This document shows, piece after piece, positions 18,314-26,760 of a stretch of 36,956 nt of DNA. Source of the stretch: Alphaproteobacteria bacterium (GTDB lineage Bacteria; Pseudomonadota; Alphaproteobacteria; Micropepsales; Micropepsaceae). Where the stretch lies: positions 41,422-78,377 of the forward strand of contig JAFKFG010000033.1 in the NCBI GenBank assembly GCA_017307355.1. Reading direction: 5' to 3'. Positions within the stretch are counted from its first letter, which is position 1. Every line of letters starts with the position of its first letter. A program made the translations under genes and the position numbers. Under the pieces are notes generated by a model that saw only the letters and a program-made list of their open reading frames with translations, had not been told where the DNA came from and made no database searches.

Positions 18314-18748
18314 ATGCGCCTGTCCGGTATCCTTTTCGCATCATTGACCGCATCGCTTCTGGCCTCCGGTGCCCTGGCCCAATCGGCCGGCGGCAGCATG
18401 AGCGGACCCAGCATGTCCGGTCCTTCCATGTCTGGCCCGGCCATGAAGCCGGCGGGCGGCATGCAGATGAACGCCCAGGGCGGATTCGGCATCTTTTCCC
18501 GCGAAAACCTGGCGATGATGATCGTGGACCGTGAAAAGGCCACCAAGGGCATGTCGGCGGATCAGGCCGCCGCCGCCCGCAAGGAAGAGATGACCAAGGA
18601 TCGCGCCGAAACCCCCGAACAACGCCAGGCCCGCAAGGCCCGCTATGATTCGGAATGGATGCAGCTGACGGCGGCCGAGAAAACCGACGCCCTGACCAAG
18701 CTGGACGCGCAGATGAAGGCGCGCGGCATGATGGCGCCCGCCAAGTAA
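18314..18748 (+). CDS. Small secreted Met-rich protein, function unknown
   Basis: 144-residue exported protein. ATG 18314 has AGGGAGAG upstream and begins a Sec signal peptide (MRLSGILFASLTASLLASGALAQ, cleaved near residue 23). The mature N-terminus contains three tandem MSGP(S/A) units followed by a GGMQMN segment, placing methionines five residues apart. The C-terminal half is charged and helical (KATKGMSADQAAAARKEEMTKDR, then SEWMQLTAAEKTDALTKLDAQMK). Methionine spacing of this kind occurs in some periplasmic copper-binding proteins. Without a His/Met site assignment that is only a suggestion. It sits between tRNA-His and hisS and ends before a strong hairpin. Confidence 0.75.
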   Translation: MRLSGILFASLTASLLASGALAQSAGGSMSGPSMSGPSMSGPAMKPAGGMQMNAQGGFGIFSRENLAMMIVDREKATKGMSADQAAAARKEEMTKDRAETPEQRQARKARYDSEWMQLTAAEKTDALTKLDAQMKARGMMAPAK

Positions 18749-18776
18749 GCATCCTGCCTGATCGACGGCTTGGGGG

Positions 18777-18799
18777 CCGGATTTTCCTGGAAAATCCGG
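18777..18799 (+). terminator. Intrinsic-terminator-like hairpin after the Met-rich protein gene
   Basis: Perfect 10-bp arms CCGGATTTTC and GAAAATCCGG with a 3-nt CTG loop, 28 bp after the stop at 18748. The following DNA (TTCCCGG) has only a short T tract, so termination strength is uncertain. It separates the secreted protein gene from hisS. Confidence 0.55.
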
Positions 18800-18868
18800 T
18801 TCCCGGCCTGCTTGCCCCTCCGCCACGCGGCCATTACAACCCGCCCGCGATAGCGGAACATAGTGAGT

Positions 18869-20344
18869 ATGGGCGATTCCCGACCGACCAAGCCGAAAGC
18901 ACGCCTGCCGCGGGGGTTCCGCGACCGGGGCGCGGCCGAAATCGTGGCCGAACGGCGCATTTTGGAGACGATCCGGGGCGTTTACGAAGCCTATGGCTTT
19001 TCGCCGCTGGAGACGCCCGCTTTCGAATTCACCGATGCTCTGGGCAAGTTCCTGCCCGATGTCGACCGGCCCAATGACGGGGTGTTTTCGCTCAAGGACG
19101 ATGACGATCAATGGCTGTCGCTGCGCTATGACCTGACCGCGCCCCTGGCGCGGCATGTGGCGGCCAATTTCCAGACCCTGGCCAAGCCGTTCCGCCGCTA
19201 TCAGGTGGGACCGGTCTGGCGCAACGAAAAGCCGGGTCCGGGGCGTTATCGCGAATTCCTGCAATTCGATGCCGACACGGTGGGCAGCGCTTCGCCATCG
19301 GCGGATGCCGAGCTGCTGATGATGCTGTCCGACACGCTGGAGGCCCTGGGCCTGAAGCGGGGTGACTACATCGTCAAGCTCAACAATCGCAAATTGCTGG
19401 ACGGCGTGCTGGAAGCCGCCGGCATCGCGCTCGAGGATCGCGTCCGTCGCGGCATCGTGCTGCGCGCCATCGACAAGATGGACCGGCTGGGGCCTCAAGG
19501 CGTGGGCGCGTTGTTGGGTGAGGGGCGCAAGGATGAATCCGGCGACTTCACCAAAGGCGCGGGGCTGAGCGCCGAACAGGCCGCGCGCATTCTTTCCTTT
19601 GTCGCGCCGGATGCCGCCGATGAGGACGCGCATCTGCGCCAGATCGGAACCTTGGTGGGTTCCAGCGCCATCGGCGCGGCCGGACTGTCGGAGCTGGAAC
19701 AGATCGTCAAACTTCTTGCCGCTTGCGGCTATGGGCCGGACCGGGTGCAGTTCGATACCGGCGTGGTGCGGGGGCTGGATTATTACACCGGCGCGGTGTT
19801 CGAGGCGCAACTGACTTTTCCGGTCCAGAATGAAGCGGGCGAAACCGTGGTGTTCGGTTCGGTGGCGGGCGGCGGGCGTTACGACGATCTGGTGGCGCGC
19901 TTTACCGGCCAGACCGTGCCGGCTACGGGCGTTTCCATCGGCGTCAGCCGCCTGATCGCGAGCCTTGCATCGCGGGGGATCGCGGGCGGCGATCTTGCGC
20001 CGCTGGTGGTGGTGACGGTGATGGACAAGGCCGAGGCCGCCGCCAGCTTCCAGATGGTGCGCGAGCTGCGGGCTGCGGGCCTGCGCGCCGAAGCCTATGT
20101 GGGCACGGGCAAGTTCGGCGACCAGATGAAATATGCCGACAAGCGCGGCGCAGCCGTGGCCGTGATCGAAGGCGGCGACGAACGGGCGCGGGGCGAAGTC
20201 ACATTGAAGGATCTGGCGCTGGGCGCCGAATTGGCCAAGTCGGTGGAGAGCCGCGCCGCCTGGGTGGGTGCGCGCCAGGCCCAGGTCAGCGTGAAGCGTG
20301 ACGATCTTGTGGCTGCCATAAAAGACATGTTGGAAAAGCGCTGA
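18869..20344 (+). CDS. hisS: Histidyl-tRNA synthetase, eukaryote-like form
   Basis: About 491-residue class II aminoacyl-tRNA synthetase charging tRNA-His. The N-terminal [19 protein letters not shown] is followed by motif 2 context [37 protein letters not shown] followed by a Q-x-D pattern is closer to eukaryotic HisRS than to the E. coli type. The histidine-binding [13 protein letters not shown] and motif 3 [14 protein letters not shown] are intact, as is a C-terminal anticodon-binding domain from about residue 370. This form co-occurs with the altered tRNA-His found 0.65 kb upstream. GTG 18863 is an alternative start. ATG 18869 was chosen, but the only purine motif (GGAA) fits neither perfectly. 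Its stop overlaps hisZ by one base, so hisS, hisZ and hisG form one operon. Confidence 0.95.
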   Translation: MGDSRPTKPKARLPRGFRDRGAAEIVAERRILETIRGVYEAYGFSPLETPAFEFTDALGKFLPDVDRPNDGVFSLKDDDDQWLSLRYDLTAPLARHVAANFQTLAKPFRRYQVGPVWRNEKPGPGRYREFLQFDADTVGSASPSADAELLMMLSDTLEALGLKRGDYIVKLNNRKLLDGVLEAAGIALEDRVRRGIVLRAIDKMDRLGPQGVGALLGEGRKDESGDFTKGAGLSAEQAARILSFVAPDAADEDAHLRQIGTLVGSSAIGAAGLSELEQIVKLLAACGYGPDRVQFDTGVVRGLDYYTGAVFEAQLTFPVQNEAGETVVFGSVAGGGRYDDLVARFTGQTVPATGVSIGVSRLIASLASRGIAGGDLAPLVVVTVMDKAEAAASFQMVRELRAAGLRAEAYVGTGKFGDQMKYADKRGAAVAVIEGGDERARGEVTLKDLALGAELAKSVESRAAWVGARQAQVSVKRDDLVAAIKDMLEKR

Positions 20345-21510
20345 TGGCAGCTTTTCCGTATACCTCCAGCAGCGAACTCAAGATCCTGGAGACCCAGGCG
20401 GAGGCGATCCTGGGCGCGTTCCGTGCGCGCGGCTATGTCTGCGAAGAACCCTCGGTGCTGCAGCCCGCCGATATTTTCCTGGATCGCTCCGGCGAGGAAA
20501 TCCGCCGCCGCACCTTCACCCTGACCGATCCGTCGGGCCGCGAATTGTGCCTGCGCCCGGATTTGACGATTCCGATCTGCTATCAAGCGGTGAAGGCCAA
20601 GACCACGCTGCCCGCCCGCATCTGTTACAATGGCCTGGTTTTCCGCCATCAGCCGTCCGAGCCGCATCGTCCCACGCAATTCTTCCAGGCCGGGGCGGAG
20701 CTTCTGGGGCTGGCGGACCGCGCCGAAGGCGAAACCGAGATCATGGCGCTGACGGTCGAAGCCTTGCGCGCGGCGGGGCTGAAGGATTTTTCCGTCAAGA
20801 TCGGCGATCTGGCGCTGTTCGGCGCTCTGGTCGATGCCCTGGATGTGCCGGCGCAATGGCGTGCGCGCCTGAAGCGGCATTTCTGGCGGGTGGGGTATTT
20901 CGAAGCATTGTTGGGTCGTTTGACCCAAGGCGCTGCTTCCGATGCGCAGCGGCTTCTGGGTTCGCTGGGCGGCCTGTCGCAAAGCGAATCCCATGCCGCC
21001 ATCGAAGGTCTGATGGATCTGGTGGCGGACGCGCCCCAGGGCGCGCGCACGCGCGAGGAAATCGTCGAGCGGCTGATGGAGCAGGCGGCGGATGCCGCGG
21101 CTTTGCGGCTTGATCCCAAGATCGCGGATGTCATCACCCGTCTCCTGGCGGTGTCGGGCACAGCGGAACAGGCGCTGGCGGAAATCCGCGCCCTGACGCG
21201 CGATGCGGGCATTGCGCTCGATGCGCCGCTGGAAGCGATGCAGGCGCGGCTGGCCGCGCTCAAATCCTTGGGTGTGGCGTCGGACAAGATCAGCTTCGCG
21301 GCGCGCTTCGGCCGGAACATGGAATATTACACGGGCTTCGTTTTCGAATTGTGGGCGCGCGACAAGGAAGGGCGGGTGCAGCTGGCCGGTGGCGGGCGGT
21401 ACGACACATTGTTGGAGATGCTCGGAGCTGATCGGCCTGTCTCCGCCATCGGCATCGCCATCCGCACCGAACGGGTGCTGGCGGCGCGCCGCCAGGAAGG
21501 GGGCGTGTGA
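20344..21510 (+). CDS. hisZ: ATP phosphoribosyltransferase regulatory subunit HisZ
   Basis: 388-residue HisRS paralogue lacking aminoacylation. It forms a complex with HisG and confers histidine feedback control on the first step of histidine biosynthesis. The class II fold is retained: LCLRPDLTIPICYQ, VFRHQPSEPHRPTQFFQAGAELLG, and the motif-3-like LAGGGRYDTLLEMLG. The HisRS histidine-site sequence reads MEYYTGFVFELWA, similar to the LDYYTG of the adjacent synthetase. The short length and absence of the anticodon-binding domain distinguish it from HisS. Its ATG overlaps the hisS stop by one base, and its TGA abuts the hisG start, so the three are translationally coupled. Confidence 0.93.
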   Translation: MAAFPYTSSSELKILETQAEAILGAFRARGYVCEEPSVLQPADIFLDRSGEEIRRRTFTLTDPSGRELCLRPDLTIPICYQAVKAKTTLPARICYNGLVFRHQPSEPHRPTQFFQAGAELLGLADRAEGETEIMALTVEALRAAGLKDFSVKIGDLALFGALVDALDVPAQWRARLKRHFWRVGYFEALLGRLTQGAASDAQRLLGSLGGLSQSESHAAIEGLMDLVADAPQGARTREEIVERLMEQAADAAALRLDPKIADVITRLLAVSGTAEQALAEIRALTRDAGIALDAPLEAMQARLAALKSLGVASDKISFAARFGRNMEYYTGFVFELWARDKEGRVQLAGGGRYDTLLEMLGADRPVSAIGIAIRTERVLAARRQEGGV

Positions 21511-22484
21511 TGGCCGCACTCACGCTTGCCATTCCCTCGAAAGGCCGTCTCAAGGACGATTGCAACGCCTATTTCTCCGATGCCGGCGCGGTGCTGAAGC
21601 AGGCGGCGGGCGGGCGCGGCTATCGCGCCACCTTGAGTGGCTTTCCCGATATCGAAGTGCTGCTGCTGTCGGCGGGCGAGATCGCCGCGTCCTTGCTGGC
21701 GGGCGATGTCCATCTGGGCATCACCGGCGAGGATCTGTTGCGCGAAGCGGCACCGGAGTTGAACGGGCGCATCCACCTGATCCGCCCGCTGGGCTTCGGC
21801 TTCGCCAATGTGGTGGTGGCGGTACCGCAATATTGGATCGATGTCTCGACCATGGCGGACCTGGACGATGTCTGCGCCGCTTTCGCGCACCGGCATCGCC
21901 GCCGTCTTCGGGTCGCCACCAAATACACCCAGCTGACGCGCAGCTATTTCGCACAAGTGGGGATCAGCGACTACCGGATCGTGGAAAGCGCGGGCGCCAC
22001 CGAAGGTGCGCCGGCCGCGGGCACGGCCGAAGCCATCGTGGACATCACCACCACCGGCGCCACCCTGGCCGCCAACGGGCTGAAGACCTTGGAAGACGGC
22101 ACCATCCTGGAAAGCCAGGCCCAATTGGCCGCCTCACTGACGGCCAGGTGGGACGGCGCCGCGCGGGCGGCTTGCGAAGCCCTGCTGGCGCGTCTCAATG
22201 CCCGCGCTCGGGCCAAGACCTCTCAGATCCTGCGGGTGCGGTTGAACGGGCAGGCGGAGAAGCTGCTGCAAAGCCTGTCGCGCATCGCCAGCGCGACCGT
22301 CCTGTCGCGGCCCACCGACTCCAGCGGAGAGTATTCGCTTCTGGTGCCGCGGGGAAAATTGATGGATGCGGTGAATGCGTTGCGCGCCGAAGGTTGTGAT
22401 GCGCCAGCCACCACCCAGGACGCGGACTATGTCTTCGATACCGCCAATCCGCTCTATGCGGCGCTGGCGGAGCAGCTGCAGTAA
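21510..22484 (+). CDS. hisG: ATP phosphoribosyltransferase HisG with C-terminal extension
   Basis: 324-residue enzyme condensing ATP and PRPP to phosphoribosyl-ATP, the first step of histidine synthesis. The N-terminal LAIPSKGRLKDD, VHLGITGEDLL and the PRPP-loop region GTAEAIVDITTTGATLAANGL are intact. The catalytic body ends near residue 215. A further block of about 90 residues follows (ILRVRLNGQAEKLL onward, with YSLLVPRGKLMDAVNALRAEG). This resembles in outline the regulatory C-terminal domain of long-form HisG, although HisZ partners are usually short-form enzymes of about 210-230 residues. ATG 21510 overlaps the hisZ stop, and GTG 21507 is an alternative. It is the last gene of the operon and is followed by a repeat cluster. 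Confidence 0.93.
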   Translation: MAALTLAIPSKGRLKDDCNAYFSDAGAVLKQAAGGRGYRATLSGFPDIEVLLLSAGEIAASLLAGDVHLGITGEDLLREAAPELNGRIHLIRPLGFGFANVVVAVPQYWIDVSTMADLDDVCAAFAHRHRRRLRVATKYTQLTRSYFAQVGISDYRIVESAGATEGAPAAGTAEAIVDITTTGATLAANGLKTLEDGTILESQAQLAASLTARWDGAARAACEALLARLNARARAKTSQILRVRLNGQAEKLLQSLSRIASATVLSRPTDSSGEYSLLVPRGKLMDAVNALRAEGCDAPATTQDADYVFDTANPLYAALAEQLQ

Positions 22485-22510
22485 AACCACCACCGACAAC
22501 GTGCCCAAAT

Positions 22511-22699
22511 CCCCTCATGCTGAGCCTGTCGAAGCACGAGGGGAGGCGAGTTTTTCTCCGGCCGCCCGCAAGCTCGCGGCGTTCGCAGCTCGAAATGGTC
22601 CGCTGACCATTTCGACCCTCAGGGTCGCTGCTCACCCTTCGACAAGCTCAGGTTGAGGAGAAGCTCACATCCTCATGCTGAGCTTGTCGAAGCATGAGG
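22511..22699. repeat. REP-like palindromic repeat cluster
   Basis: Three copies of a palindromic unit with core TGAGC(C/T)TGTCGAAG. Copy 1 is at 22511-22543 (11-bp arms, one mismatch). Copy 2, inverted, is at about 22631-22657. Copy 3 is at 22671-22699 with perfect 9-bp arms CCTCATGCT/AGCATGAGG. Between copies 1 and 2 lie two more palindromes. CGAAATGGTC/GACCATTTCG is at 22591-22614, and CGACCCT-C-AGGGTCG is at 22613-22627. Copy 3 ends at the base before the M48 protease stop codon, so it may also act as a terminator or 3'-end stabiliser for the convergent genes. Similar GACAAGCTCAG-type repeats are common in several proteobacterial genomes. Confidence 0.85.
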
Positions 22700-24049
22700 T
22701 CATTGCGGGCTGACCGTGTCGCGGACATCCACGTCGCGGATATGTTCCTTCTTCCAGACCATCGCGTCCATCACCCGGGTGCGGCCGGAGGGGTGATCGA
22801 AGAAGACGATCTCTTCCCATTTGCCCGGTTCCAGCTTGCGATAGGTGGAAAGCTTCAGCATCGCGGTGGCGAAGGCGTCGGGCTTGCGCACCGCGTTGAG
22901 GCCGAAAATATCCGCCTGATGTTCGGCCGTGCGGATGATGCCGTTGGTCAAAGGCGTGGCGACAAAGAAGAACAAGCTGGCCAGGGCCACCAGGAGCGGC
23001 AGACCCGCTATGTCGTCCACCCGTCGTACCTGCCATTGACCGCCGAATATCTCTACGGCGAAGCGGAAACCCCAATGCAGGAAGGCGAAGGCGATCACGG
23101 TCAGAAGCCCCATCAAGAGTAGCGCGCGCAGAATATGGCCCATCACGTAATGGCCCATCTCATGCCCCAGCACCGCCAATATCTCGTCCGGCGTGCTTTG
23201 CTTGAGAAGATTGTCGTTCAAGGTGATGCGCGTGGTGCCGAGAAAGCCGGACACATTGGCCGAGATGCGATTGGTCTGGCGCGATGCATCCATCACCCAA
23301 ACATTGTCGGCGGGAATATCGCTGGCCCGCGCCAGGGACAGGATCTGCGCCTTCAAGGGACTGTCGGGCAGGGGACTGTAATGATTGAAAAGGGGAGCGA
23401 TATAGATGGGATAAATCACGGCTCCCAGAACCTGAAACCCGATCGCCAGTCCCGCGCCCCATAGCCACCAGCTTTCGTGCGCCCGCCGGATCGCCGCATA
23501 GAGAAGCGGCACGAAGATCGCGGCGGCTGCGAATGTCAGCGCCAGGCCGATCCCGGTATCGCCCAGCCAGGCGGCGAAATTCTGATTGGACAGACCATAG
23601 GCATGTTCGCGGAAATATCCTTCATAAACCGCCAGCGGAAATTGCGCGGCAAATGCGATGGCAACATAGGCGGTGACATACAGGATCGCCTGATAGGTGC
23701 GGTTGTGCGTGCGCTCCGCGGTCCAGTCCCTGATCCGGGCGGACAGGCCAAGCCACAACAGAAGCCCGGACACGCCCAAGGTCCAGATCAGATCCACCAG
23801 AGACAGCCAATAGCCACCCTCGAAATAGGCATCCGACCGGGCTCGGGCGGGTCCCGTGACGCGCGCCAGATATCCCGCGGTGGCGCGGGCGGCATCGAAT
23901 TTGGGCGTCGCGTCCACAATGGGCAGCTGCTGGACCTGGATCTTCGCGGTGGGGGCGGCGCGCGGCGGCAATCCCATCAGCTGGTCCTGCGCCAGGGACG
24001 GCGCGGTGAAGAAAAGCAGAGCCAGGAACGCAAGCGCCAGTCGTTGCAT
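22700..24049 (-). CDS. M48 family zinc metalloprotease (Ste24/CAAX protease 1 type)
   Basis: 449-residue membrane-bound zinc peptidase. Zinc ligands are the HEMGH motif at residues 296-300 and a downstream Glu in TAEHQADIFGL. Before the catalytic helix are several membrane segments (about 80-102, 120-142, 165-187, 198-218), and two more follow it. The architecture matches the Ste24-like M48A group (M48_N then M48 domain) rather than soluble HtpX. An N-terminal signal peptide (MQRLALAFLALLFFTAPSLAQ) starts at ATG 24049 with GGAG 8 nt upstream. The longer frame to 24142 is rejected because it enters the divergent gene's start. Bacterial members are thought to act in membrane-protein quality control, and the substrate is unknown. 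It is divergent from the TPR protein gene. Confidence 0.9.
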   Translation of the reverse strand: MQRLALAFLALLFFTAPSLAQDQLMGLPPRAAPTAKIQVQQLPIVDATPKFDAARATAGYLARVTGPARARSDAYFEGGYWLSLVDLIWTLGVSGLLLWLGLSARIRDWTAERTHNRTYQAILYVTAYVAIAFAAQFPLAVYEGYFREHAYGLSNQNFAAWLGDTGIGLALTFAAAAIFVPLLYAAIRRAHESWWLWGAGLAIGFQVLGAVIYPIYIAPLFNHYSPLPDSPLKAQILSLARASDIPADNVWVMDASRQTNRISANVSGFLGTTRITLNDNLLKQSTPDEILAVLGHEMGHYVMGHILRALLLMGLLTVIAFAFLHWGFRFAVEIFGGQWQVRRVDDIAGLPLLVALASLFFFVATPLTNGIIRTAEHQADIFGLNAVRKPDAFATAMLKLSTYRKLEPGKWEEIVFFDHPSGRTRVMDAMVWKKEHIRDVDVRDTVSPQ

Positions 24050-24140
24050 GACATTTACTCCGTGCGCGAGCCTAGCAGATGGACCCCGCCGCGCCATTCC
24101 ATTCTCGCGCGCTCGGCGCAATTGTTCTATAGACGGTTTC

Positions 24141-24914
24141 ATGACTGTTTACCGGTTGCTTCCGTCCGTCGGCGCGATTGTGTTCGCGATGGCGGCACTC
24201 CCGCAGGCGCATGCGGCATCGGTGCTCGACAATCTCGGCATCAAGCAGCATTACGAGCAATGCCTCAGCCTGGCCAATCTCAATCCCACCGAAGCGCTGC
24301 GCAGCGCGACGGAATGGAGCAAGGCGAAGGGCGGCGCTCCGGCCGAGCATTGCCTGGCCATGGCGCTGACGGAATTGAAACGCTATCCCGAAGCCGCCGC
24401 GCGCCTGGATGCGCTGGGCCGGGCACCCGACATGGGAAGCCTGCGCGCATCGGTTTTCGACCAGGCGGGCAATGCCTGGATGCTGGCCGGCAATGGCGCC
24501 AAGGCGACGGCAAGTTTTTCCGCCGCGCTGGCCTTGTCCGCCAATGACGCGGAACTCTATGCCGATCTCGCCCGTGCCCAGGCGATGCAAAAGGATTGGA
24601 AATCGGCGGAAGCCGATCTGAATGCGGCGCTGGAAATCCAGCCCCGGAGAGTCGATTTCCTGATCCTGCGCGCCAGCGCGCTCGCGGCCCAGGGAAAACT
24701 CAAGGAAGCGCGCGACGATGCGGATGCGGCCTTGAAGCTTCGGCCCAATTCCGCCGAGGCTTTGCTTCAGCGGGGCGACATTGCGCGCCGGGCGGGCGAT
24801 ATCGGCAGCGCCCGGCGCGATTTTCAGGCGGCGCTGAAAATTGCCGGCGGCGGAGAAACCGCCGAAGCGGCGCGCAGCGAATTGTCGCTGCTGGACGATA
24901 CCGGGCCTAAATAG
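24141..24914 (+). CDS. Exported TPR-repeat protein
   Basis: 257-residue periplasmic protein. The signal peptide starts at ATG 24141 ([25 protein letters not shown]). At least four tetratricopeptide-like units follow, clearest from about residue 115: [22 protein letters not shown], then [45 protein letters not shown] and [23 protein letters not shown], each about 34 residues apart. TPRs mediate protein-protein contacts, so this is probably a scaffold, but no partner can be named. No strong ribosome-binding site precedes the start. Its 3' end overlaps queG by 8 bp in convergent orientation. It is divergent from the M48 protease gene with a 91-bp gap. Confidence 0.8.
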   Translation: MTVYRLLPSVGAIVFAMAALPQAHAASVLDNLGIKQHYEQCLSLANLNPTEALRSATEWSKAKGGAPAEHCLAMALTELKRYPEAAARLDALGRAPDMGSLRASVFDQAGNAWMLAGNGAKATASFSAALALSANDAELYADLARAQAMQKDWKSAEADLNAALEIQPRRVDFLILRASALAAQGKLKEARDDADAALKLRPNSAEALLQRGDIARRAGDIGSARRDFQAALKIAGGGETAEAARSELSLLDDTGPK

Positions 24915-26091
24915 AAACGGTCCATTCCGCCCGCACCGTCTCGTCTGTTTCCGCCAAGGCCTGCTGCCGGGCCAGGATCGCGAATTCATCGGCTGGCAGG
25001 AGCCGCGATAGAGCCCATGCGGCGGCGCCCCGTACCAGCGGGGAGGGATCCTGCGACAGCGCGCGCGCTTCGGCGGCCAGCAGGGCGTCGCCACTGTTGC
25101 CGATGGCGATCAGCACATTGCGCAGAAAGCGCGCGCGGCCGATCCGCTTGACCGGCGACTTGCGGAACAAGGTTCGGAAACTTTCATCGTCCAGCCGCGC
25201 CAGTTCGCCCAGCGCGGGGCTTTGCAATTCCGCGCGGGGCCGCAATTTCATCTCGCGGGCCGTCTGCGCGAATTTGTTCCAGGGGCACACCGCCAGGCAA
25301 TCGTCGCAGCCATAGATGCGGTTTCCCATCGCCGCGCGGAATTCCAGCGGGATGGGATCCTTGTTCTCGATGGTGAGATAGGAAATGCAGCGCCGCGCAT
25401 CCAGGCGATACGGCGCGGGAAACGCCTTGGTCGGGCAGATGTCGAGGCATTGATGGCAATTGCCGCAATGATCGCTTTCCGGCGGATCGGGCGGCAACTC
25501 CAATGTGGTGAAGATCGAGCCCAGGAACAGCCAGGAGCCGAACTGACGGCTCACCAGATTGCTGTGCTTGCCTTGCCAGCCCAGCCCGGCCTTTTGCGCC
25601 AAGGGCTTTTCCATCACCGGCGCCGTATCGACGAAGACTTTCACGTCGGCGCGGGCTTTCTCGAAGATGAAGCCCGCGACGGCCTTCAGCTTCTTCTTGA
25701 CCAGGTCGTGATAATCCTCGTTCTGGGCATAAACCGAGATTGCGGCCCTGTCCTTGTGCGCCAGGATTTCCAAAGGATCGCGATCCGGCCCGTAATTCAG
25801 GCCCAGCACGATGACGGAGCGGGCGGCCTGCCACAGGGTTTGCGGATCGGCGCGCTCGTCCTTGCGCGTTTCCATCCATTCCATGGCGCCGTGATGGCCG
25901 GCCGTCAGATAGGCGTGAAGACCTTCGCGATTGCGCGGCGCGGCCCCGGCATCCGTCACCCGGACGATGTCGAAGCCTTCGGCAAGGGCGCGGGCGATGA
26001 TGAGATCTTTTAGTTCAGTCGCACGTCCGGACGGGAAAGTGGTTTCCACTTTCCCTGGCCGATGCTCCCGTTTAGAAATCGAGTTCGGCAT
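24907..26091 (-). CDS. queG: Epoxyqueuosine reductase
   Basis: 394-residue cobalamin-dependent iron-sulfur enzyme for the last step of queuosine synthesis, epoxyqueuosine to queuosine in tRNA. Evidence: [23 protein letters not shown] with the presumed catalytic Asp155; a first 4Fe-4S set C209-x2-C212-x2-C215-x3-C219; a second set with C262-x2-C265-x3-C269 preceded by C235; and a C-terminal HEAT-like region. The start is uncertain. Homologues begin close to [16 protein letters not shown] (about residue 26). The first 25 codons ([20 protein letters not shown]) coincide with a palindromic repeat and lack a ribosome-binding site at ATG 26091. GTG at residue 15 is an alternative. The start overlaps the gst stop, and it is the last gene of mtgA-gst-queG. 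Confidence 0.93.
   Translation of the reverse strand: MPNSISKREHRPGKVETTFPSGRATELKDLIIARALAEGFDIVRVTDAGAAPRNREGLHAYLTAGHHGAMEWMETRKDERADPQTLWQAARSVIVLGLNYGPDRDPLEILAHKDRAAISVYAQNEDYHDLVKKKLKAVAGFIFEKARADVKVFVDTAPVMEKPLAQKAGLGWQGKHSNLVSRQFGSWLFLGSIFTTLELPPDPPESDHCGNCHQCLDICPTKAFPAPYRLDARRCISYLTIENKDPIPLEFRAAMGNRIYGCDDCLAVCPWNKFAQTAREMKLRPRAELQSPALGELARLDDESFRTLFRKSPVKRIGRARFLRNVLIAIGNSGDALLAAEARALSQDPSPLVRGAAAWALSRLLPADEFAILARQQALAETDETVRAEWTVSI
26033..26055. repeat. Palindromic element inside the 5' end of queG
   Basis: Perfect 10-bp arms GGGAAAGTGG and CCACTTTCCC with a TTT loop. The surrounding bases (CGGGAGCATCGGCCAGGG on the minus strand) resemble the short palindromic intergenic elements (RIME-like) common in Alphaproteobacteria. 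It lies directly after the gst stop and is read in frame as part of queG. That assignment to a family is from memory of motif style, not from a search. Confidence 0.6.
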
Positions 26092-26716
26092 AATGAGAGG
26101 CCGGTGGCTGTCCCGGCACCCGGTCGGCCAGGATGGAGCGGAAGCTGGGGCGCGATTTCATCCGCACATACCATTCATTGGCGGCGGCGAATTCGCTCCA
26201 GGGGACTTCGCCGAAATAATCCAGCGCGGAAAGATGCGCGGCCACCGCCAGATCGCCCAGCGCGGGCGCGCGTCCCGACAGATTGCCGCCCGCCTCCATC
26301 GCCCGTCCGATCGCGGCCAGCGCCAGGCGGAGTTCATCCCGCCCAGTGCGCACGATGTTCATGTCGGGCGCGCGGCGGCCGGGCGCGCCGGTGAAACGCT
26401 GCCCCGCTTTTTCATAAAGGATGCGTTGCGTCACCTGCTCGTGGAACGGGCCCATCGCCCAATCCAGCCAGCGCAGGCTGGCGCGGCGCTCGCCCGGATC
26501 TTCCGGCGCCAAAGGACGATCCGGATAATTGGATTCCAGATGATCGACGATCGCCCATATGCCTTCGGCACGGGTGCCATCCAGATCGATGAAGATCGGC
26601 ATGGGATTGCGGGCATCCTCGGCATGGGCCGGATCGCAGGCGACGCGTTTTTCGGCCACCAGCAGCCGGGCAAGGCGGCAACTGGGCGAGAGCATCAGAT
26701 GGATCAGGCGGCGCAT
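26072..26716 (-). CDS. Glutathione S-transferase family protein
   Basis: 214-residue cytosolic protein with a two-domain GST layout. The N-terminal thioredoxin-like domain (about 1-75) contains [17 protein letters not shown], with Ser-Pro-Ser-Cys where the activating Ser/Cys lies, and ends [14 protein letters not shown]. The all-helical C-terminal domain contains [24 protein letters not shown], the N-capping box region of the family. The glutathione-binding E-S pair, normally in a TRAE-type motif, appears here as [17 protein letters not shown]. Substrate is not predictable. ATG 26716 has only weak purine content upstream. Its stop overlaps the queG start, and mtgA ends 44 bp upstream on the same strand, indicating co-transcription. 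Confidence 0.88.
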   Translation of the reverse strand: MRRLIHLMLSPSCRLARLLVAEKRVACDPAHAEDARNPMPIFIDLDGTRAEGIWAIVDHLESNYPDRPLAPEDPGERRASLRWLDWAMGPFHEQVTQRILYEKAGQRFTGAPGRRAPDMNIVRTGRDELRLALAAIGRAMEAGGNLSGRAPALGDLAVAAHLSALDYFGEVPWSEFAAANEWYVRMKSRPSFRSILADRVPGQPPASHYAELDF

Positions 26717-26760
26717 GGGGTGCTTTTACAGGGCAAGGGGATGGGCGGCGAGAGGCGCTT

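Noticed and set aside
22375..22656. Short frame encoding an HAEPVEARG-type peptide
   Set aside because: It is a translation of the REP-like repeats, not a conserved protein.
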